Below, piece by piece: positions 45,237 through 57,101 of a DNA stretch of 64,000 nucleotides. The DNA is from Pseudomonas sp. 2FG. Its GTDB lineage: Bacteria; Pseudomonadota; Gammaproteobacteria; Pseudomonadales; Pseudomonadaceae. Both the position numbers and the translations under genes were made by a program. Location: contig NZ_SCMP01000006.1 in NCBI RefSeq assembly GCF_005502935.1, forward strand, positions 1 to 64,000, read 5' to 3'. The stretch's first letter is position 1; each line of letters opens with the position of its first letter. The notes beneath the pieces were generated by a model that was not told where the DNA came from, ran no database searches, and worked only from the letters and a program-made list of their open reading frames with translations.

Positions 45237-46310
45237 CTAGAAGTGGTAACGCCGCGGCACGCGGGCGGTGACCTTGGTCAGCAGCTCGTAGCCGATAGTG
45301 CCGCAGGCCTGGGCCAACTCATCGACCGGCAACTGCGCGCCCCACAACTCGACCGCATCGCCCAACTGCGCCTCGGGACAATCCGTCAGATCGACCGCCA
45401 ACATATCCATCGACACCCGCCCTGCCAACGGCACACGCTGGCCGCGCAGCACCAGCGGCGTACCGGAAGGCGCATGCCGCGGATAACCGTCGGCATAACC
45501 GCAACTGACCGTGCCGATCCGCGAAGGCCGCCGCGCGACCCAGCCGGCACCGTAGCCGACACTCTCGCCAACCGCGACGTCGCGCAGGCCGATCAGTTGC
45601 GCGGTGAGACTCATGGCCGGGCGCAAACCCAGCTCCTTGGCCGTCAGTTCGGCAAAAGGCGTGGCGCCATAGAGCATGATGCCCGGCCGCAGCCAATCCA
45701 TATGCGCCGCCGGGATGGTCAGGATGGCCGCCGAGTTCGCCAGCGAGCGCTGCTGGAAATCCAGGTCGAGTAGATCGAGGAAGGCCTCCACCTGTTGCTC
45801 GGTGAGCGGATGACCACGCTCATCGGCACAGGCGAAATGACTGAGCAGATTGAGCTCGGCGACCTGCGCCGCGCCAGCCAGACGCCCATGCCAATGCCGC
45901 AGCCGATCCGCCGTAAAACCCAGCCGGTGCATGCCGCTGTCGAGCTTGAGCCAGACACTCAGCGGCCCCGGCAACTGCGCGGCGAGCAAGGCCTCGGCCT
46001 GCTCCGCGCCCTGCACCACCACATCCAGAGCCAGCTGTGCAGCGGCCTGGTACTCCGCCGGCTCGAAGCAGCCCTCGAGCAACAGGACCCGCGCCTCGGC
46101 ATTCACCCGCCGCACCTCGGCCGCCTCTTCCAGGCAGGCCACCGCAAAGCCATCGGCCTCCGGCAGGCTGCCGACCACCTCGCGCACGCCATGCCCATAG
46201 GCATTCGCCTTCACCACCGCAAACGCCTCACGCCCCGGTGCGCAGCGTTTGGCGAGCGCGTAGTTATGGCGAATGGCAGCCAGATCGATGGTGGCAACAA
46301 GCGGGCGCAT
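45237..46310 (-). CDS. alr: Alanine racemase
   Basis: PLP-dependent interconversion of L- and D-alanine for peptidoglycan. 357 aa. PLP-lysine motif FAVVKANAYGHG near the N-terminus, LKLDSGMHRLGF, and the C-terminal catalytic tyrosine region VGYGAGWVARRPSRI with SMDMLAVDLT. It lies downstream of dnaB but a terminator separates them, so it should have its own promoter. Confidence 0.94.
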   Translation of the reverse strand: MRPLVATIDLAAIRHNYALAKRCAPGREAFAVVKANAYGHGVREVVGSLPEADGFAVACLEEAAEVRRVNAEARVLLLEGCFEPAEYQAAAQLALDVVVQGAEQAEALLAAQLPGPLSVWLKLDSGMHRLGFTADRLRHWHGRLAGAAQVAELNLLSHFACADERGHPLTEQQVEAFLDLLDLDFQQRSLANSAAILTIPAAHMDWLRPGIMLYGATPFAELTAKELGLRPAMSLTAQLIGLRDVAVGESVGYGAGWVARRPSRIGTVSCGYADGYPRHAPSGTPLVLRGQRVPLAGRVSMDMLAVDLTDCPEAQLGDAVELWGAQLPVDELAQACGTIGYELLTKVTARVPRRYHF

Positions 46311-46328
46311 GCGACGTCGTCCTAAAAC

Positions 46329-46366
46329 AAAACGGGCGCCCAGTTTAACCGCTGGCGCCCGTTTTA
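46329..46366 (-). terminator. Terminator after dnaB
   Basis: Hairpin with arms AAAACGGGCGCC / GGCGCCCGTTTT, followed on the minus strand by GTTTTAG. It lies between the dnaB stop (46448) and the alr start (46310). Confidence 0.85.
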
Positions 46367-46447
46367 TTGAGGTAAACCGCCTGCCAAACCGCTCGACGCC
46401 GACTGTGCCGCGCGCAGTAGGTTTGGCGGGAGACCTACCCGGCCGGG

Positions 46448-47845
46448 TTATTCGTTGTCGTCGAAGTTGTAGCTACCTGGGGCGAGGTTCTCGAAGCGGG
46501 TGTACTTGCCGAGAAACGCCAGGCGGATAAAGCCGATCGGGCCGTTCCGCTGTTTGCCGATGATGATTTCGGCAATGCCCTTGTGCTCGGTCTCCGGGTG
46601 ATACACCTCGTCGCGGTAGACGAACATGATCACGTCGGCGTCCTGCTCGATCGCACCGGACTCACGCAAGTCGGAGTTTATCGGACGCTTGTTCGGCCGC
46701 TGCTCCAGCGAGCGGTTGAGCTGCGACAGGGCCACTACCGGGCAGTTGAACTCTTTGGCCAGGGCCTTCAAGGAGCGCGAGATCTCGGAAATCTCGTTGG
46801 TGCGGTTGTCGCCACCGGAGCCCGGGATCTGCATCAGCTGCAGGTAGTCGATCATGATCAAACCCACCTCACCATGCTCGCGGACGAGCCGGCGGGTACG
46901 CGCGCGCATTTCCGAGGGGCTGATGCCGGCGGTGTCATCGATGAACAGCTTGCGGTCATTGAGCAGGTTGACGGCCGAGGTCAGGCGCGGCCAATCGTCG
47001 TCGTCCAGCTGGCCGGAACGCACCTTGGTCTGATCGATGCGGCCCAAGGAGGAGAGCATCCGCATCATCAGCGATTCGCCGGGCATCTCCAGGGAGTACA
47101 CCAGCACCGCCTTGTCGCTACGCAGTACGGCATTCTCCACCAGGTTCATGGCAAAGGTGGTTTTACCCATCGACGGACGACCGGCGACTATGATCAAGTC
47201 GGCCGGCTGCAGGCCGCTGGTTTTGTCATCGAGATCGGTGTAACCGGTGGACAGGCCCGTGATGCCGGCGCCGGTATTGAACAGGGTATCGATACGATCG
47301 ATGGCCTTGGTCAGCAGAGCGTTGACGCCGACCGGGCCGCCGGTTTTCGGGCGCGCTTCGGCGATCTGGAAGATCTGCCGCTCGGCCTCGTCGAGAATCT
47401 CAGCCGCCGCCCGGCCCTGCGGGTTGAAGGCGCTGTCGGCGATCTCGTTACTGATGCCGATCAACTGGCGCAGGGTGGCCCGCTCACGGACGATCTGCGC
47501 ATAGGCCTTGATGTTGGCCACCGACGGGGTGTTCTTCGCCAATTCACCGAGGTACGCGAGGCCGCCGGTCTGGGCAGTCTGCCCTTCCTTGTCCAGTTGT
47601 TCGGACAAGGTCACGACGTCGAACGGCTGGTTATGGTCGGCCAGCTTGGCGATGGCGCGGAAGATCAAGCGGTGGTCATGCCGATAGAAGTCACCATCGG
47701 ACACCTGGTCCAACACCCGCTCCCAGGCGTTGTTGTCGAGCATCAGACCACCGAGCACGGCCTGTTCGGCCTCGATGGAGTGCGGCGGCACCTTGAGGGC
47801 GGCGGTTTGCAGATCGTACTGCTCGGGGGCGGAGATATCGTTCAT
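46448..47845 (-). CDS. dnaB: Replicative DNA helicase
   Basis: Hexameric 5'-3' helicase at the replication fork. 465 aa. N-terminal DnaB domain begins KVPPHSIEAEQAVLGGLMLD. RecA-like C-terminal domain: Walker A VAGRPSMGKTTFAM, the Walker B region LIMIDYLQLM, SQLNRSLEQR and RESGAIEQDADVIMFVYRDE. The ATG at 47845 (MNDISAPEQYDL) is preferred to a GTG two codons upstream. It follows rplI after a terminator. Confidence 0.97.
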   Translation of the reverse strand: MNDISAPEQYDLQTAALKVPPHSIEAEQAVLGGLMLDNNAWERVLDQVSDGDFYRHDHRLIFRAIAKLADHNQPFDVVTLSEQLDKEGQTAQTGGLAYLGELAKNTPSVANIKAYAQIVRERATLRQLIGISNEIADSAFNPQGRAAAEILDEAERQIFQIAEARPKTGGPVGVNALLTKAIDRIDTLFNTGAGITGLSTGYTDLDDKTSGLQPADLIIVAGRPSMGKTTFAMNLVENAVLRSDKAVLVYSLEMPGESLMMRMLSSLGRIDQTKVRSGQLDDDDWPRLTSAVNLLNDRKLFIDDTAGISPSEMRARTRRLVREHGEVGLIMIDYLQLMQIPGSGGDNRTNEISEISRSLKALAKEFNCPVVALSQLNRSLEQRPNKRPINSDLRESGAIEQDADVIMFVYRDEVYHPETEHKGIAEIIIGKQRNGPIGFIRLAFLGKYTRFENLAPGSYNFDDNE

Positions 47846-47871
47846 GGCCACACAGAATCAGGGGTACAGAA

Positions 47872-47909
47872 AGACAAAAGGCACGACTCCGCTCACGCGG
47901 GGCCGTGCC
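47872..47909 (-). terminator. Terminator after rplI
   Basis: Hairpin (arms GGCACG.. and CGTGCC with inner CCGC/GCGG) that on the minus strand ends in TTTTGTCTTT. It ends the rpsF-rpsR-DUF2232-rplI operon. Confidence 0.8.
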
Positions 47910-47955
47910 CGATGTTAACCGCCCGGCACTCGAGGTGCCAGGCGATTGGTGTTGC

Positions 47956-48402
47956 TTAGGCAGCCACCACGACAACGCGGACGGTTGCTTCGACGTCGGA
48001 GTGCAGGTGCACAGCAACGTCGAACTCGCCAACGTGACGGATAGTACCGTTCGGCAGACGAACTTCGCTCTTCGCCACTTCCACGCCAGAGGCGGTCAGG
48101 GCATCGGCGATGTCGTGAGTACCGATCGAACCGAACAGCTTGCCTTCGTCACCGGCGGTGGCGGTGATGGTCACCTCCAGCTCAGCCAGTTGGGCGGCGC
48201 GAGCTTCGGCAGAAGCTTTCTTGTCTGCAGCCAGCTTTTCCAGCTCGGCGCGACGCACTTCGAACGCAGCAACGTTCGCAGCGGTAGCGGCGGTGGCTTT
48301 GCCGAACGGCAGCAGGAAGTTACGACCGTAACCGGCCTTAACATTCACTTTATCGCCCAGGTTGCCCAGGTTGGCGATTTTTTCCAGCAGGATGACTTCC
48401 AT
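47956..48402 (-). CDS. rplI: 50S ribosomal protein L9
   Basis: 148 aa. N-terminal [32 protein letters not shown] is the L9 signature, followed by the long connecting helix and a C-terminal RNA-binding domain ([16 protein letters not shown]). Last gene of the rpsF-rpsR-DUF2232-rplI operon. Confidence 0.98.
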   Translation of the reverse strand: MEVILLEKIANLGNLGDKVNVKAGYGRNFLLPFGKATAATAANVAAFEVRRAELEKLAADKKASAEARAAQLAELEVTITATAGDEGKLFGSIGTHDIADALTASGVEVAKSEVRLPNGTIRHVGEFDVAVHLHSDVEATVRVVVVAA

Positions 48403-48423
48403 TTGGGTCTTACCTCTTAACTT

Positions 48424-49317
48424 TTAACCTTCACCGTTCGCAGGGCCGGCGCCGTTCTTGCGCGCCAGGCGTCCGCGAAAATCAATCAGACTGTCGACAA
48501 TGGCCAATACCACGAGTAACGGATAGATCAACTGCATAAACAGCAGCAGGGTTACGTACAACCCGACCAGCCAGAACTTGCCTAGTCGCCCTTCAGCCAC
48601 CAGCCCATGCAGCAAGGCCAGCCCGGCGAACGCCAAGGGTACACTGCACAACGGTGTCAGCATCGCCAACTGCGAGCCCAGATTGGGCCCCAGCAACATG
48701 CTCACCAGCAGCAACATCGCCAGCGCTGACGGCAGTCGCAGCGCGCGGAATTCACGGCCAAAACCACCGGGGTTATACAACGCCGCCTGCCAATAACGCC
48801 CAAGCATCAGGCATAGCAGGCTGACGATCTGCAGCACAGCTGCCAAAAGTCCGATCAGTACAGGCGCCAGCAAGGCATCCAGATGCGCTCGCTCATCCAC
48901 CGATAACTGCTGGTGGAGTTCACCGAGCGCTTGCGGCAAGAGTTTCTGCAACTCTCCCACCAGCGCCTCGATGAATTCGCGGAACACCGCACCCAAGACC
49001 AAGCCGTACACCAGGCCTAAAGCCACGCTGCAGAGCAACACCCGAGTCCAGGACTGGCCGGCGCGCAACATCAACGCCAGCCCCAGCGATCCGAGCAACA
49101 CCAACAAGGTGCGCGGCTCGCCGAAATACCACCAGACCAAAGCCGGTAGCAGGGCCCAAACCAGGATGCCAGCAGCATCGCTCAGACCGCGCCGCAGCAG
49201 CACCAGGCAACCTGCGGCAGCACTTAACCAGAACAGCAGCGGCAACGCCGCAGAACCCACCACTACGAGAGTGGCCTGCATGCGACCGCGCATGATGAAC
49301 TCAGCTAAGGCGCGCAT
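48424..49317 (-). CDS. DUF2232 family membrane protein
   Basis: 297-aa polytopic protein (about eight hydrophobic helices, for example LVVVGSAALPLLFWLSAAAG and LVGLYVTLLLFMQLIYPLLVV) between rpsR and rplI, the usual place of the DUF2232/YybS-like protein in Pseudomonas. Function unknown. A large hydrophilic loop between residues about 115 and 145 may face the periplasm or cytoplasm. Confidence 0.85.
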   Translation of the reverse strand: MRALAEFIMRGRMQATLVVVGSAALPLLFWLSAAAGCLVLLRRGLSDAAGILVWALLPALVWWYFGEPRTLLVLLGSLGLALMLRAGQSWTRVLLCSVALGLVYGLVLGAVFREFIEALVGELQKLLPQALGELHQQLSVDERAHLDALLAPVLIGLLAAVLQIVSLLCLMLGRYWQAALYNPGGFGREFRALRLPSALAMLLLVSMLLGPNLGSQLAMLTPLCSVPLAFAGLALLHGLVAEGRLGKFWLVGLYVTLLLFMQLIYPLLVVLAIVDSLIDFRGRLARKNGAGPANGEG

Positions 49318-49353
49318 GCGATCTATCCCTTACTTCTTGTCGACCGTCCGGTC

Positions 49354-49584
49354 TCAGCGGCCGTGGCTGTCGGTGTAGGCCAGCAGGGCCAGGAAGCGGG
49401 CGCGCTTGATAGCGGTGGCCAGCTGACGCTGATAACGAGCCTTGGTACCGGTGATACGGCTAGGAACGATTTTGCCGGTTTCGGACACATAGGCTTTCAG
49501 AGTGTTGAGATCTTTGTAATCGATCTCCTTCACGTCTTCAGCGGTGAAACGGCAGAACTTACGACGACGGAAGAAACGTGCCAT
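49354..49584 (-). CDS. rpsR: 30S ribosomal protein S18
   Basis: 76 aa: [61 protein letters not shown], in family order. 28 nt after rpsF. Confidence 0.98.
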
Positions 49585-49612
49585 GAGAGTGGCTCCTCAA
49601 TAGATCCGTGGA

Positions 49613-50035
49613 TTACTCGTCAGCGTTATCGCTGTCGCTGTTGTCACTGTCATCGCCATCGACGGAGTCAGCGCTTTCAGGACGATCACGACGCTCGCGG
49701 CGCTCGCTACGATTTTCCTCAGCCTTGAGCATCTCGGACTGGCCGGTTACGGCTTCGTCGCGACGGATGACCAGGTTACGGATCACGGCATCGTTGTAAC
49801 GGAAGTTGTCTTCCAGCTCAGCCAGGGCCTTGCCGGTGCACTCAACGTTCAGCATCACGTAGTGAGCCTTGTGAACATTGTTGATTGCGTAGGCCAGCTG
49901 ACGGCGGCCCCAATCTTCCAGGCGGTGAATTTTGCCGCCGTCTTCTTCGATCAGCTTGGTGTAACGCTCAACCATGCCGCCGACTTGCTCGCTCTGGTCC
50001 GGGTGAACCAGAAAGATGATTTCGTAATGACGCAT
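49613..50035 (-). CDS. rpsF: 30S ribosomal protein S6
   Basis: 140 aa. [25 protein letters not shown] and [20 protein letters not shown] are the S6 fold; the C-terminus is an Asp/Ser-rich acidic tail ([15 protein letters not shown]). The tail is a substrate for glutamate addition in E. coli, but here it ends in DNADE, not EE. First gene of the S6-S18-L9 operon; the 227-nt upstream gap holds its promoter. Confidence 0.97.
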   Translation of the reverse strand: MRHYEIIFLVHPDQSEQVGGMVERYTKLIEEDGGKIHRLEDWGRRQLAYAINNVHKAHYVMLNVECTGKALAELEDNFRYNDAVIRNLVIRRDEAVTGQSEMLKAEENRSERRERRDRPESADSVDGDDSDNSDSDNADE

Positions 50036-50262
50036 AAATGCTCCTTACGGGTTGTAGCCTGCCGCCAAAAGCGGTCAGACAAGGAGTGAATGACACTGTG
50101 TGTCTTGCCGAACTGAAAGGCACATAAGCGCCTGCCGTCACGGCAAGGGGCGCCATTCTAGAGAAGGGCCCTGGGCCGCGCAAGGCAATTGGTGATTATT
50201 TGAACAGCAGGCTCAGGCTAGACCAGGGCTTTGGAGCCGCCCTGACCTAGCCTCGAACAGAC

Positions 50263-51015
50263 TTACTTCGGTGCCTTGGCGCGACGCTGACGCATGGCCT
50301 CGAACAGGCAGACGCCCGTGGCGACAGACACGTTGAGGCTGCTGACGCTACCGGCCATCGGCAGACGCACCAGGTAATCGCAATGATCGCGAGTCAGCCG
50401 GCGCATGCCCTTGCCTTCGGCACCCATGATCAAGACGGTCGGGCCGGTCATATCCTGCTGATAGAGCTCCTGCTCCGCCTCGCCCGCCGTACCGACCACC
50501 CACAGACCGCGCTGTTGGAGTTTTTCCAGGCTGCGCGCCAGATTGGTCACGGCCACCAGCGGGATCACCTCCGCCGCACCACAAGCCACCTTGCGCACCG
50601 TGGGATTGAGGGTGGCCGACTTGTCTTTCGGCACTATAACCGCCAACGCCCCCGCCGCATCGGCCGTACGCAAGCAGGCACCGAGGTTGTGCGGGTCGGT
50701 CACGCCGTCCAGCACCAGCAACAACGGCGGGCCTTCGGCGCGATCCAGCAGCTCCTCGAGCATCGCCTCGCCCCACACCTGGCTGGGGCTGACCTCCGCC
50801 ACCACGCCCTGATGCACACCCTCGACCCAGGCATCCAGCTCACGGCGCTCGGCCTGGCCTACCGACACACGCGATTGCGCCGCCAGCTCGATCAGCACCT
50901 GTACGCGCGGATCATTGCGACCCTCCGCCAGCCAGATCTGCTTGACCCGCTTGGGGTGATGGCGCAGCAGCGCCTCTACGGCATGCACGCCGTAGATTTT
51001 TTCCAACTGACTCAT
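50263..51015 (-). CDS. rlmB: 23S rRNA (guanosine-2'-O-)-methyltransferase RlmB
   Basis: SpoU-family enzyme methylating G2251 (E. coli numbering) of 23S rRNA. 250 aa. N-terminal substrate-binding domain (KIYGVHAVEALLRHHPKRV), SpoU motif 1 VLDGVTDPHNLGACLRTADA, motif 2 VLIMGAEGKGMRRL, and motif 3 LPMAGSVSSLNVSVATGVCLFE forming the trefoil knot. Its start overlaps the rnr stop by 4 nt, giving the rnr-rlmB operon. Confidence 0.96.
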   Translation of the reverse strand: MSQLEKIYGVHAVEALLRHHPKRVKQIWLAEGRNDPRVQVLIELAAQSRVSVGQAERRELDAWVEGVHQGVVAEVSPSQVWGEAMLEELLDRAEGPPLLLVLDGVTDPHNLGACLRTADAAGALAVIVPKDKSATLNPTVRKVACGAAEVIPLVAVTNLARSLEKLQQRGLWVVGTAGEAEQELYQQDMTGPTVLIMGAEGKGMRRLTRDHCDYLVRLPMAGSVSSLNVSVATGVCLFEAMRQRRAKAPK

Positions 51016-53597
51016 GACTTGGCCTTAGGTTTACGCGCCCCGCCGCTCTTCCCGGCGGGCGCAGAGCCGGACTTGGCCGGCCCTTTACGATGACTGCTTG
51101 GCTTGCCCGGCTTGGCTCCGTTTTTGGCTGGCGCGGCAGCACCCGCCTTAGCCTTGCCTGAGCGACCGCCGCCCTTGGCCTCGGCCAGCAGCGCCTGCTT
51201 CACCTCACGGCTTTTTCTCACATCGGTATTGGCCAGGAGCGCATCGCCCTGGGCCGAGGCGGTCTTCTCCGCCCGCTCGCGACCGCCTTTAGCGGCAGGC
51301 GCAGCGCCACGGCCCTTACGACCGATCGGCGCATCCATCACGCTTTGCGCCAGCTCGAAGTCGATCTTGCGCTCGTCCAAATCGACGCGCATCACCCGCA
51401 CGTCGACGCTGTCGCCCAGACGGAAGCTGCGACCGGTGCGCTCGCCAGCCAGGCGATGATGGACCGGGTCGAAGTGGTAGTAGTCGCCCGGCAACGCCGT
51501 GACATGCACCAGCCCCTCGACGTAGATGTCTTTCAACTCAACGAACAGACCAAAACCGGTCACCGCGGTGATCACGCCCGGGAAGGTCTCGCCGACCCGA
51601 TCTTTCATGAACTCGCATTTGAGCCAGTTCACCACATCACGCGTGGCCTCATCCGCGCGCCGCTCGGACAACGAGCACTGCTCGCCCAGTTGCTCCAGCG
51701 CCGGCTCGTCGTAGGGGTAGATCCGCGCCTTCGGAATCGTCATCGCGCCCGCACGTTTGACGTGCGGCGTATCAGCCTTGGAGCGAATCACGCTGCGAAT
51801 CGCACGGTGGGTCAACAAATCCGGATAGCGGCGGATCGGCGAGGTGAAGTGGGTATAGGCCTCGTAATTCAAGCCAAAGTGGCCCTGGTTGTCGGCGCTG
51901 TACACCGCCTGACTCAGCGAACGCAGCATCACCGTCTGAATCAGGTGATAGTCCGCACGCTCGCGAATGCTCTCGAGCAAGGCCTGGTAGTCCTTGGGCG
52001 ACGGGCCTTCTTTGGCCTTGCCGCGGTGCAAGGACAGGCCGAGCTCGGTCAGAAAGGCCTTCAACTTCTCCAGACGCTCTGGCGGCGGGCCGTCATGCAC
52101 GCGATAGAGCGCTGGGATTTCGTGCTTCTTAAGGAACTCTGCGGTGGCCACGTTGGCGGCCAGCATGCACTCCTCGATCAGCTTGTGCGCATCGTTACGC
52201 GTGGTCGGGCGGATTTCCGCGATCTTGCGGCCCGAGCCGAAGATGATGCGGGTTTCCTGGGTTTCGAAATCGATGGCACCACGCTCGTGGCGCGCCGCCA
52301 ACAACACCTGATAGAGCGAATAGAGCTGTTTGAGGTGCGGCACTACATCCGCGTACTCGCTACGCAGTTGCTTGGCTTCAGTGCTTTTCGGCTGTTCCAG
52401 GATCGCGCTGACCTTGTTGTAGGTCAGGCGCGCATGGGAATGGATCACCGCCTCGTAGAACTGGTAGTCGGTCATCTTGCCGGTTTTCGAGATGGTCATC
52501 TCGCAGACCATGGCCAGACGATCGACCTGCGGGTTCAGCGAGCACAAGCCATTTGACAGCTGCTCCGGCAACATCGGTACCACGCGCTCGGGGAAATACA
52601 CCGAGTTACCGCGTACCTGGGCCTCGTCATCCAAGGCCGAGCCGATTTTGACGTAGTGGGAAACGTCGGCGATGGCTACATATAAGCGCCAGCCACCGGA
52701 GAACAGCCGCCAGTTGCTGCCGCTCTTCTCGCAGAACACCGCGTCATCGAAGTCGCGCGCATCTTCACCGTCGATGGTGACAAACGGCAGATGCCGCAGA
52801 TCGACACGCTTCTCCTTGTCTTTCTCTTCGACCTCCGGCTTGAGCTTGGCGGCTTCCTTGAGCACGGCCTCCGGCCACACATGGGGGATATCGTAGCTAC
52901 GCAGCGCGACGTCAATCTCCATCCCCGGCGCCATGTAGTTACCCACCACTTCGACCACATCACCCTGGGGCTGGAAGCGCGGGGTCGGCCAGTGGGTGAT
53001 TTTCACCTCAACGAACTGACCCTGTTTGGCGTTGGCATTACGCCCCGGCGTGACCAGCACTTCCTGCTGGATCTTCGGATTGTCGGCAACCACGAAGCCG
53101 ATGCCGCTTTCTTCGTAGTAGCGACCGACGATGCTTTCATGGGCCCGGGCAATCACTTCGACAATCGCCCCCTCGCGGCGGCCACGCCGATCGAGGCCGG
53201 AAACCCGCGCCAAGGCACGGTCACCGTCGAATACCAGGCGCATCTGCCCTGGACTCAGGAACAGGTCATCGCTGCCATCGTCGGGGATGAGGAAGCCGAA
53301 GCCATCGCGATGGCCGCTGATGCGACCGAGGATCAGATCGAGCTTGTCCACCGGCGCATAGGTGCCGCGACGGGTGTAAATCAACTGGCCATCGCGCTCC
53401 ATCGCACGCAGCCGACGACGCAGGGCTTCCAACTGCTCTTCAGTGGAGAGGCCAAATTCTTCCACCAACTGCTCGCGGTTCGCCGGCGAGCCACGATCGG
53501 CGAGGTGCTGCAGAATCAGCTCGCGACTGGGGATGGGGTTTTCGTATTTTTCCGCTTCACGGGCGGCCTCGGGATCGAGGGATTGCCAATCGGCCAT
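51012..53597 (-). CDS. rnr: Ribonuclease R
   Basis: 3'-5' exoribonuclease that degrades structured RNA. 861 aa: N-terminal helix-turn-helix (REQLVEEFGLSTEEQLEAL), cold-shock domains, the RNB catalytic domain (LPFVTIDGEDARDFDDAVF, with the metal-binding aspartates), an S1 domain (GETFPGVITAVTGFGLFVEL), and a long basic C-terminal tail rich in Lys, Ala, Gly and Pro (about residues 750-861), which helps RNase R unwind duplexes. Divergent from tRNA-Leu. Confidence 0.97.
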   Translation of the reverse strand: MADWQSLDPEAAREAEKYENPIPSRELILQHLADRGSPANREQLVEEFGLSTEEQLEALRRRLRAMERDGQLIYTRRGTYAPVDKLDLILGRISGHRDGFGFLIPDDGSDDLFLSPGQMRLVFDGDRALARVSGLDRRGRREGAIVEVIARAHESIVGRYYEESGIGFVVADNPKIQQEVLVTPGRNANAKQGQFVEVKITHWPTPRFQPQGDVVEVVGNYMAPGMEIDVALRSYDIPHVWPEAVLKEAAKLKPEVEEKDKEKRVDLRHLPFVTIDGEDARDFDDAVFCEKSGSNWRLFSGGWRLYVAIADVSHYVKIGSALDDEAQVRGNSVYFPERVVPMLPEQLSNGLCSLNPQVDRLAMVCEMTISKTGKMTDYQFYEAVIHSHARLTYNKVSAILEQPKSTEAKQLRSEYADVVPHLKQLYSLYQVLLAARHERGAIDFETQETRIIFGSGRKIAEIRPTTRNDAHKLIEECMLAANVATAEFLKKHEIPALYRVHDGPPPERLEKLKAFLTELGLSLHRGKAKEGPSPKDYQALLESIRERADYHLIQTVMLRSLSQAVYSADNQGHFGLNYEAYTHFTSPIRRYPDLLTHRAIRSVIRSKADTPHVKRAGAMTIPKARIYPYDEPALEQLGEQCSLSERRADEATRDVVNWLKCEFMKDRVGETFPGVITAVTGFGLFVELKDIYVEGLVHVTALPGDYYHFDPVHHRLAGERTGRSFRLGDSVDVRVMRVDLDERKIDFELAQSVMDAPIGRKGRGAAPAAKGGRERAEKTASAQGDALLANTDVRKSREVKQALLAEAKGGGRSGKAKAGAAAPAKNGAKPGKPSSHRKGPAKSGSAPAGKSGGARKPKAKS

Positions 53598-53712
53598 TAG
53601 AGAGAGTTCGCCTTATCTATATAAAGTATTTTTGCCATGCGCCTATTGAAGCGCGAAAACGCTATCTTGGTCTGCCCGATGGCATGAATAAAGTTTTTTT
53701 TCACATCAGGGG

Positions 53713-53741
53713 TTTACAACCTTTCAGCTGGTCCGTATATT
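53713..53741 (+). promoter_or_regulatory. Promoter of tRNA-Leu
   Basis: TTTACA (53713-53718) and TATATT (53736-53741) at exact 17-bp spacing, with a GC-rich stretch after the -10 as expected for stringently controlled stable-RNA promoters. It lies about 65 nt before the tRNA. Confidence 0.65.
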
Positions 53742-53806
53742 TCGCGCCCACAACGACGGCAAACGTTGTTGTAGTTGAAAGTAGATGAGCAATCAACGAA
53801 ATCAAC

Positions 53807-53893
53807 GCCCAGGTGGCGGAATTGGTAGACGCACTAGGTTCAGGTCCTAGCGATGGCAACATCGTGGAAGTTCGAGTCTTCTCCTGGGCACCA
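53807..53893 (+). tRNA. tRNA-Leu (anticodon CAG)
   Basis: 87 nt including CCA. Acceptor stem GCCCAGG/CCTGGGC with ACCA encoded. D arm GGCGGAATTGGTAGACGC (leader, class II tRNA), anticodon stem-loop CTAGG-TTCAGGT-CCTAG with anticodon CAG, a long variable arm (class II), and T loop GTTCGAGTC. It reads CUG, the major leucine codon in this GC-rich genome. Confidence 0.97.
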
Positions 53894-53931
53894 ATTACAG
53901 ACCAAGGATCTACCAATCCTTGGAAACAGAG

Positions 53932-53957
53932 AAACCGGCCTAGCGCCGGTTTTTTTG
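53932..53957 (+). terminator. Terminator of tRNA-Leu
   Basis: Hairpin ACCGGC/GCCGGT followed by seven T residues, 38 nt after the tRNA 3' end. Confidence 0.9.
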
Positions 53958-54190
53958 TGCCCGCGAATCGATACACCGCTTGCGCACTTCCGTCGAAACG
54001 CCCTGCGACAATATCAGCCAATAAAAAGCCGAGCACCTGCTCGGCCTTTCGCTCTCCCGCACTGCGCTTCGCGCCTGATGAGCCGCCCCGCTCGCAGCAG
54101 GCACGTCATCGACCGTCGGCCGCAGGCGCGCACTATCGCGCAGCGTCTGCAAAGCTTCGCCAGCCTGCGCGACAGCTCCCCCCCTAAAAC

Positions 54191-54221
54191 GACAAAGGGC
54201 CGCACATGGCGACCCTTTGTC
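54191..54221 (-). terminator. Terminator after purA
   Basis: Hairpin GACAAAGGG/CCCTTTGTC, followed on the minus strand by GTTTTAG, 13 nt past the purA stop. Confidence 0.85.
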
Positions 54222-54233
54222 AGATTACGGCAC

Positions 54234-56767
<2,534 letters not shown>

Positions 56768-56809
56768 TTCGCCATTCCCCTCTTGATCCGGGCGGCGAGC
56801 CGTTAGGCT

Positions 56810-56995
56810 CTAGTGAAGCCAATATAGGAGGGCCGTTCCCAGCAGCATGCTGGCTAGCCCGATTAGGCGCAGGTGGCGATCAGGCAGCTGCAACAACTGC
56901 GTGAACGTCTCGCGCCAACCTCGTGGATAAAGGAAGGGCAGGATGCCTTCCAGCACCAGCAACAGACAAAACGCTATGCCGAGTTCCTGCCACAT
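56810..56995 (-). CDS. DUF2065 small membrane protein
   Basis: 61 aa with two hydrophobic helices (LGIAFCLLLVLEGILPFLYP and LIGLASMLLGTALLYWL) separated by a polar turn. It belongs by sequence and position to the DUF2065 family found between hflC and hisZ/purA in proteobacteria; function unknown. The start at 56995 (MWQELGIAF) is chosen over one at 57004. A terminator isolates it from hflC, so it is transcribed separately or with hisZ. Confidence 0.85.
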   Translation of the reverse strand: MWQELGIAFCLLLVLEGILPFLYPRGWRETFTQLLQLPDRHLRLIGLASMLLGTALLYWLH

Positions 56996-57010
56996 GATTC
57001 CCACAGACGC

Positions 57011-57035
57011 AAAAAAGCCGGGATTTTCCCGGCTG
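57011..57035 (-). terminator. Terminator after hflC
   Basis: Hairpin AGCCGGGA/TCCCGGCT with a 3-nt loop, followed on the minus strand by TTTTTTG. It is a strong intrinsic terminator closing the hfq-hflX-hflK-hflC end of the supercluster. Confidence 0.93.
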
Positions 57036-57101
57036 GCCTATGATAACACGTTTCCTTAATCGGTCACCCCGGCGGACGACTGGCGCCCGCCGGAGCACTG
57101 A

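Larger units (their letters stand above)
53894..54233. other. Region between tRNA-Leu and purA with stacked hairpins
   Basis: 340 nt with four hairpins: CCAAGGAT/ATCCTTGG (53902-53923), the tRNA terminator, GCCGAGCA/TGCTCGGC with A- and T-runs (54028-54045), and the purA terminator. The stretch between about 54060 and 54180 is GC-rich and gene-free. No integrase or attachment duplication was seen. Confidence 0.6.

Noticed and set aside
53807-54233. Genomic island attached to tRNA-Leu
   Set aside because: The downstream sequence is conserved core (terminators then purA); no integrase, no duplicated tRNA 3' end, no composition shift.
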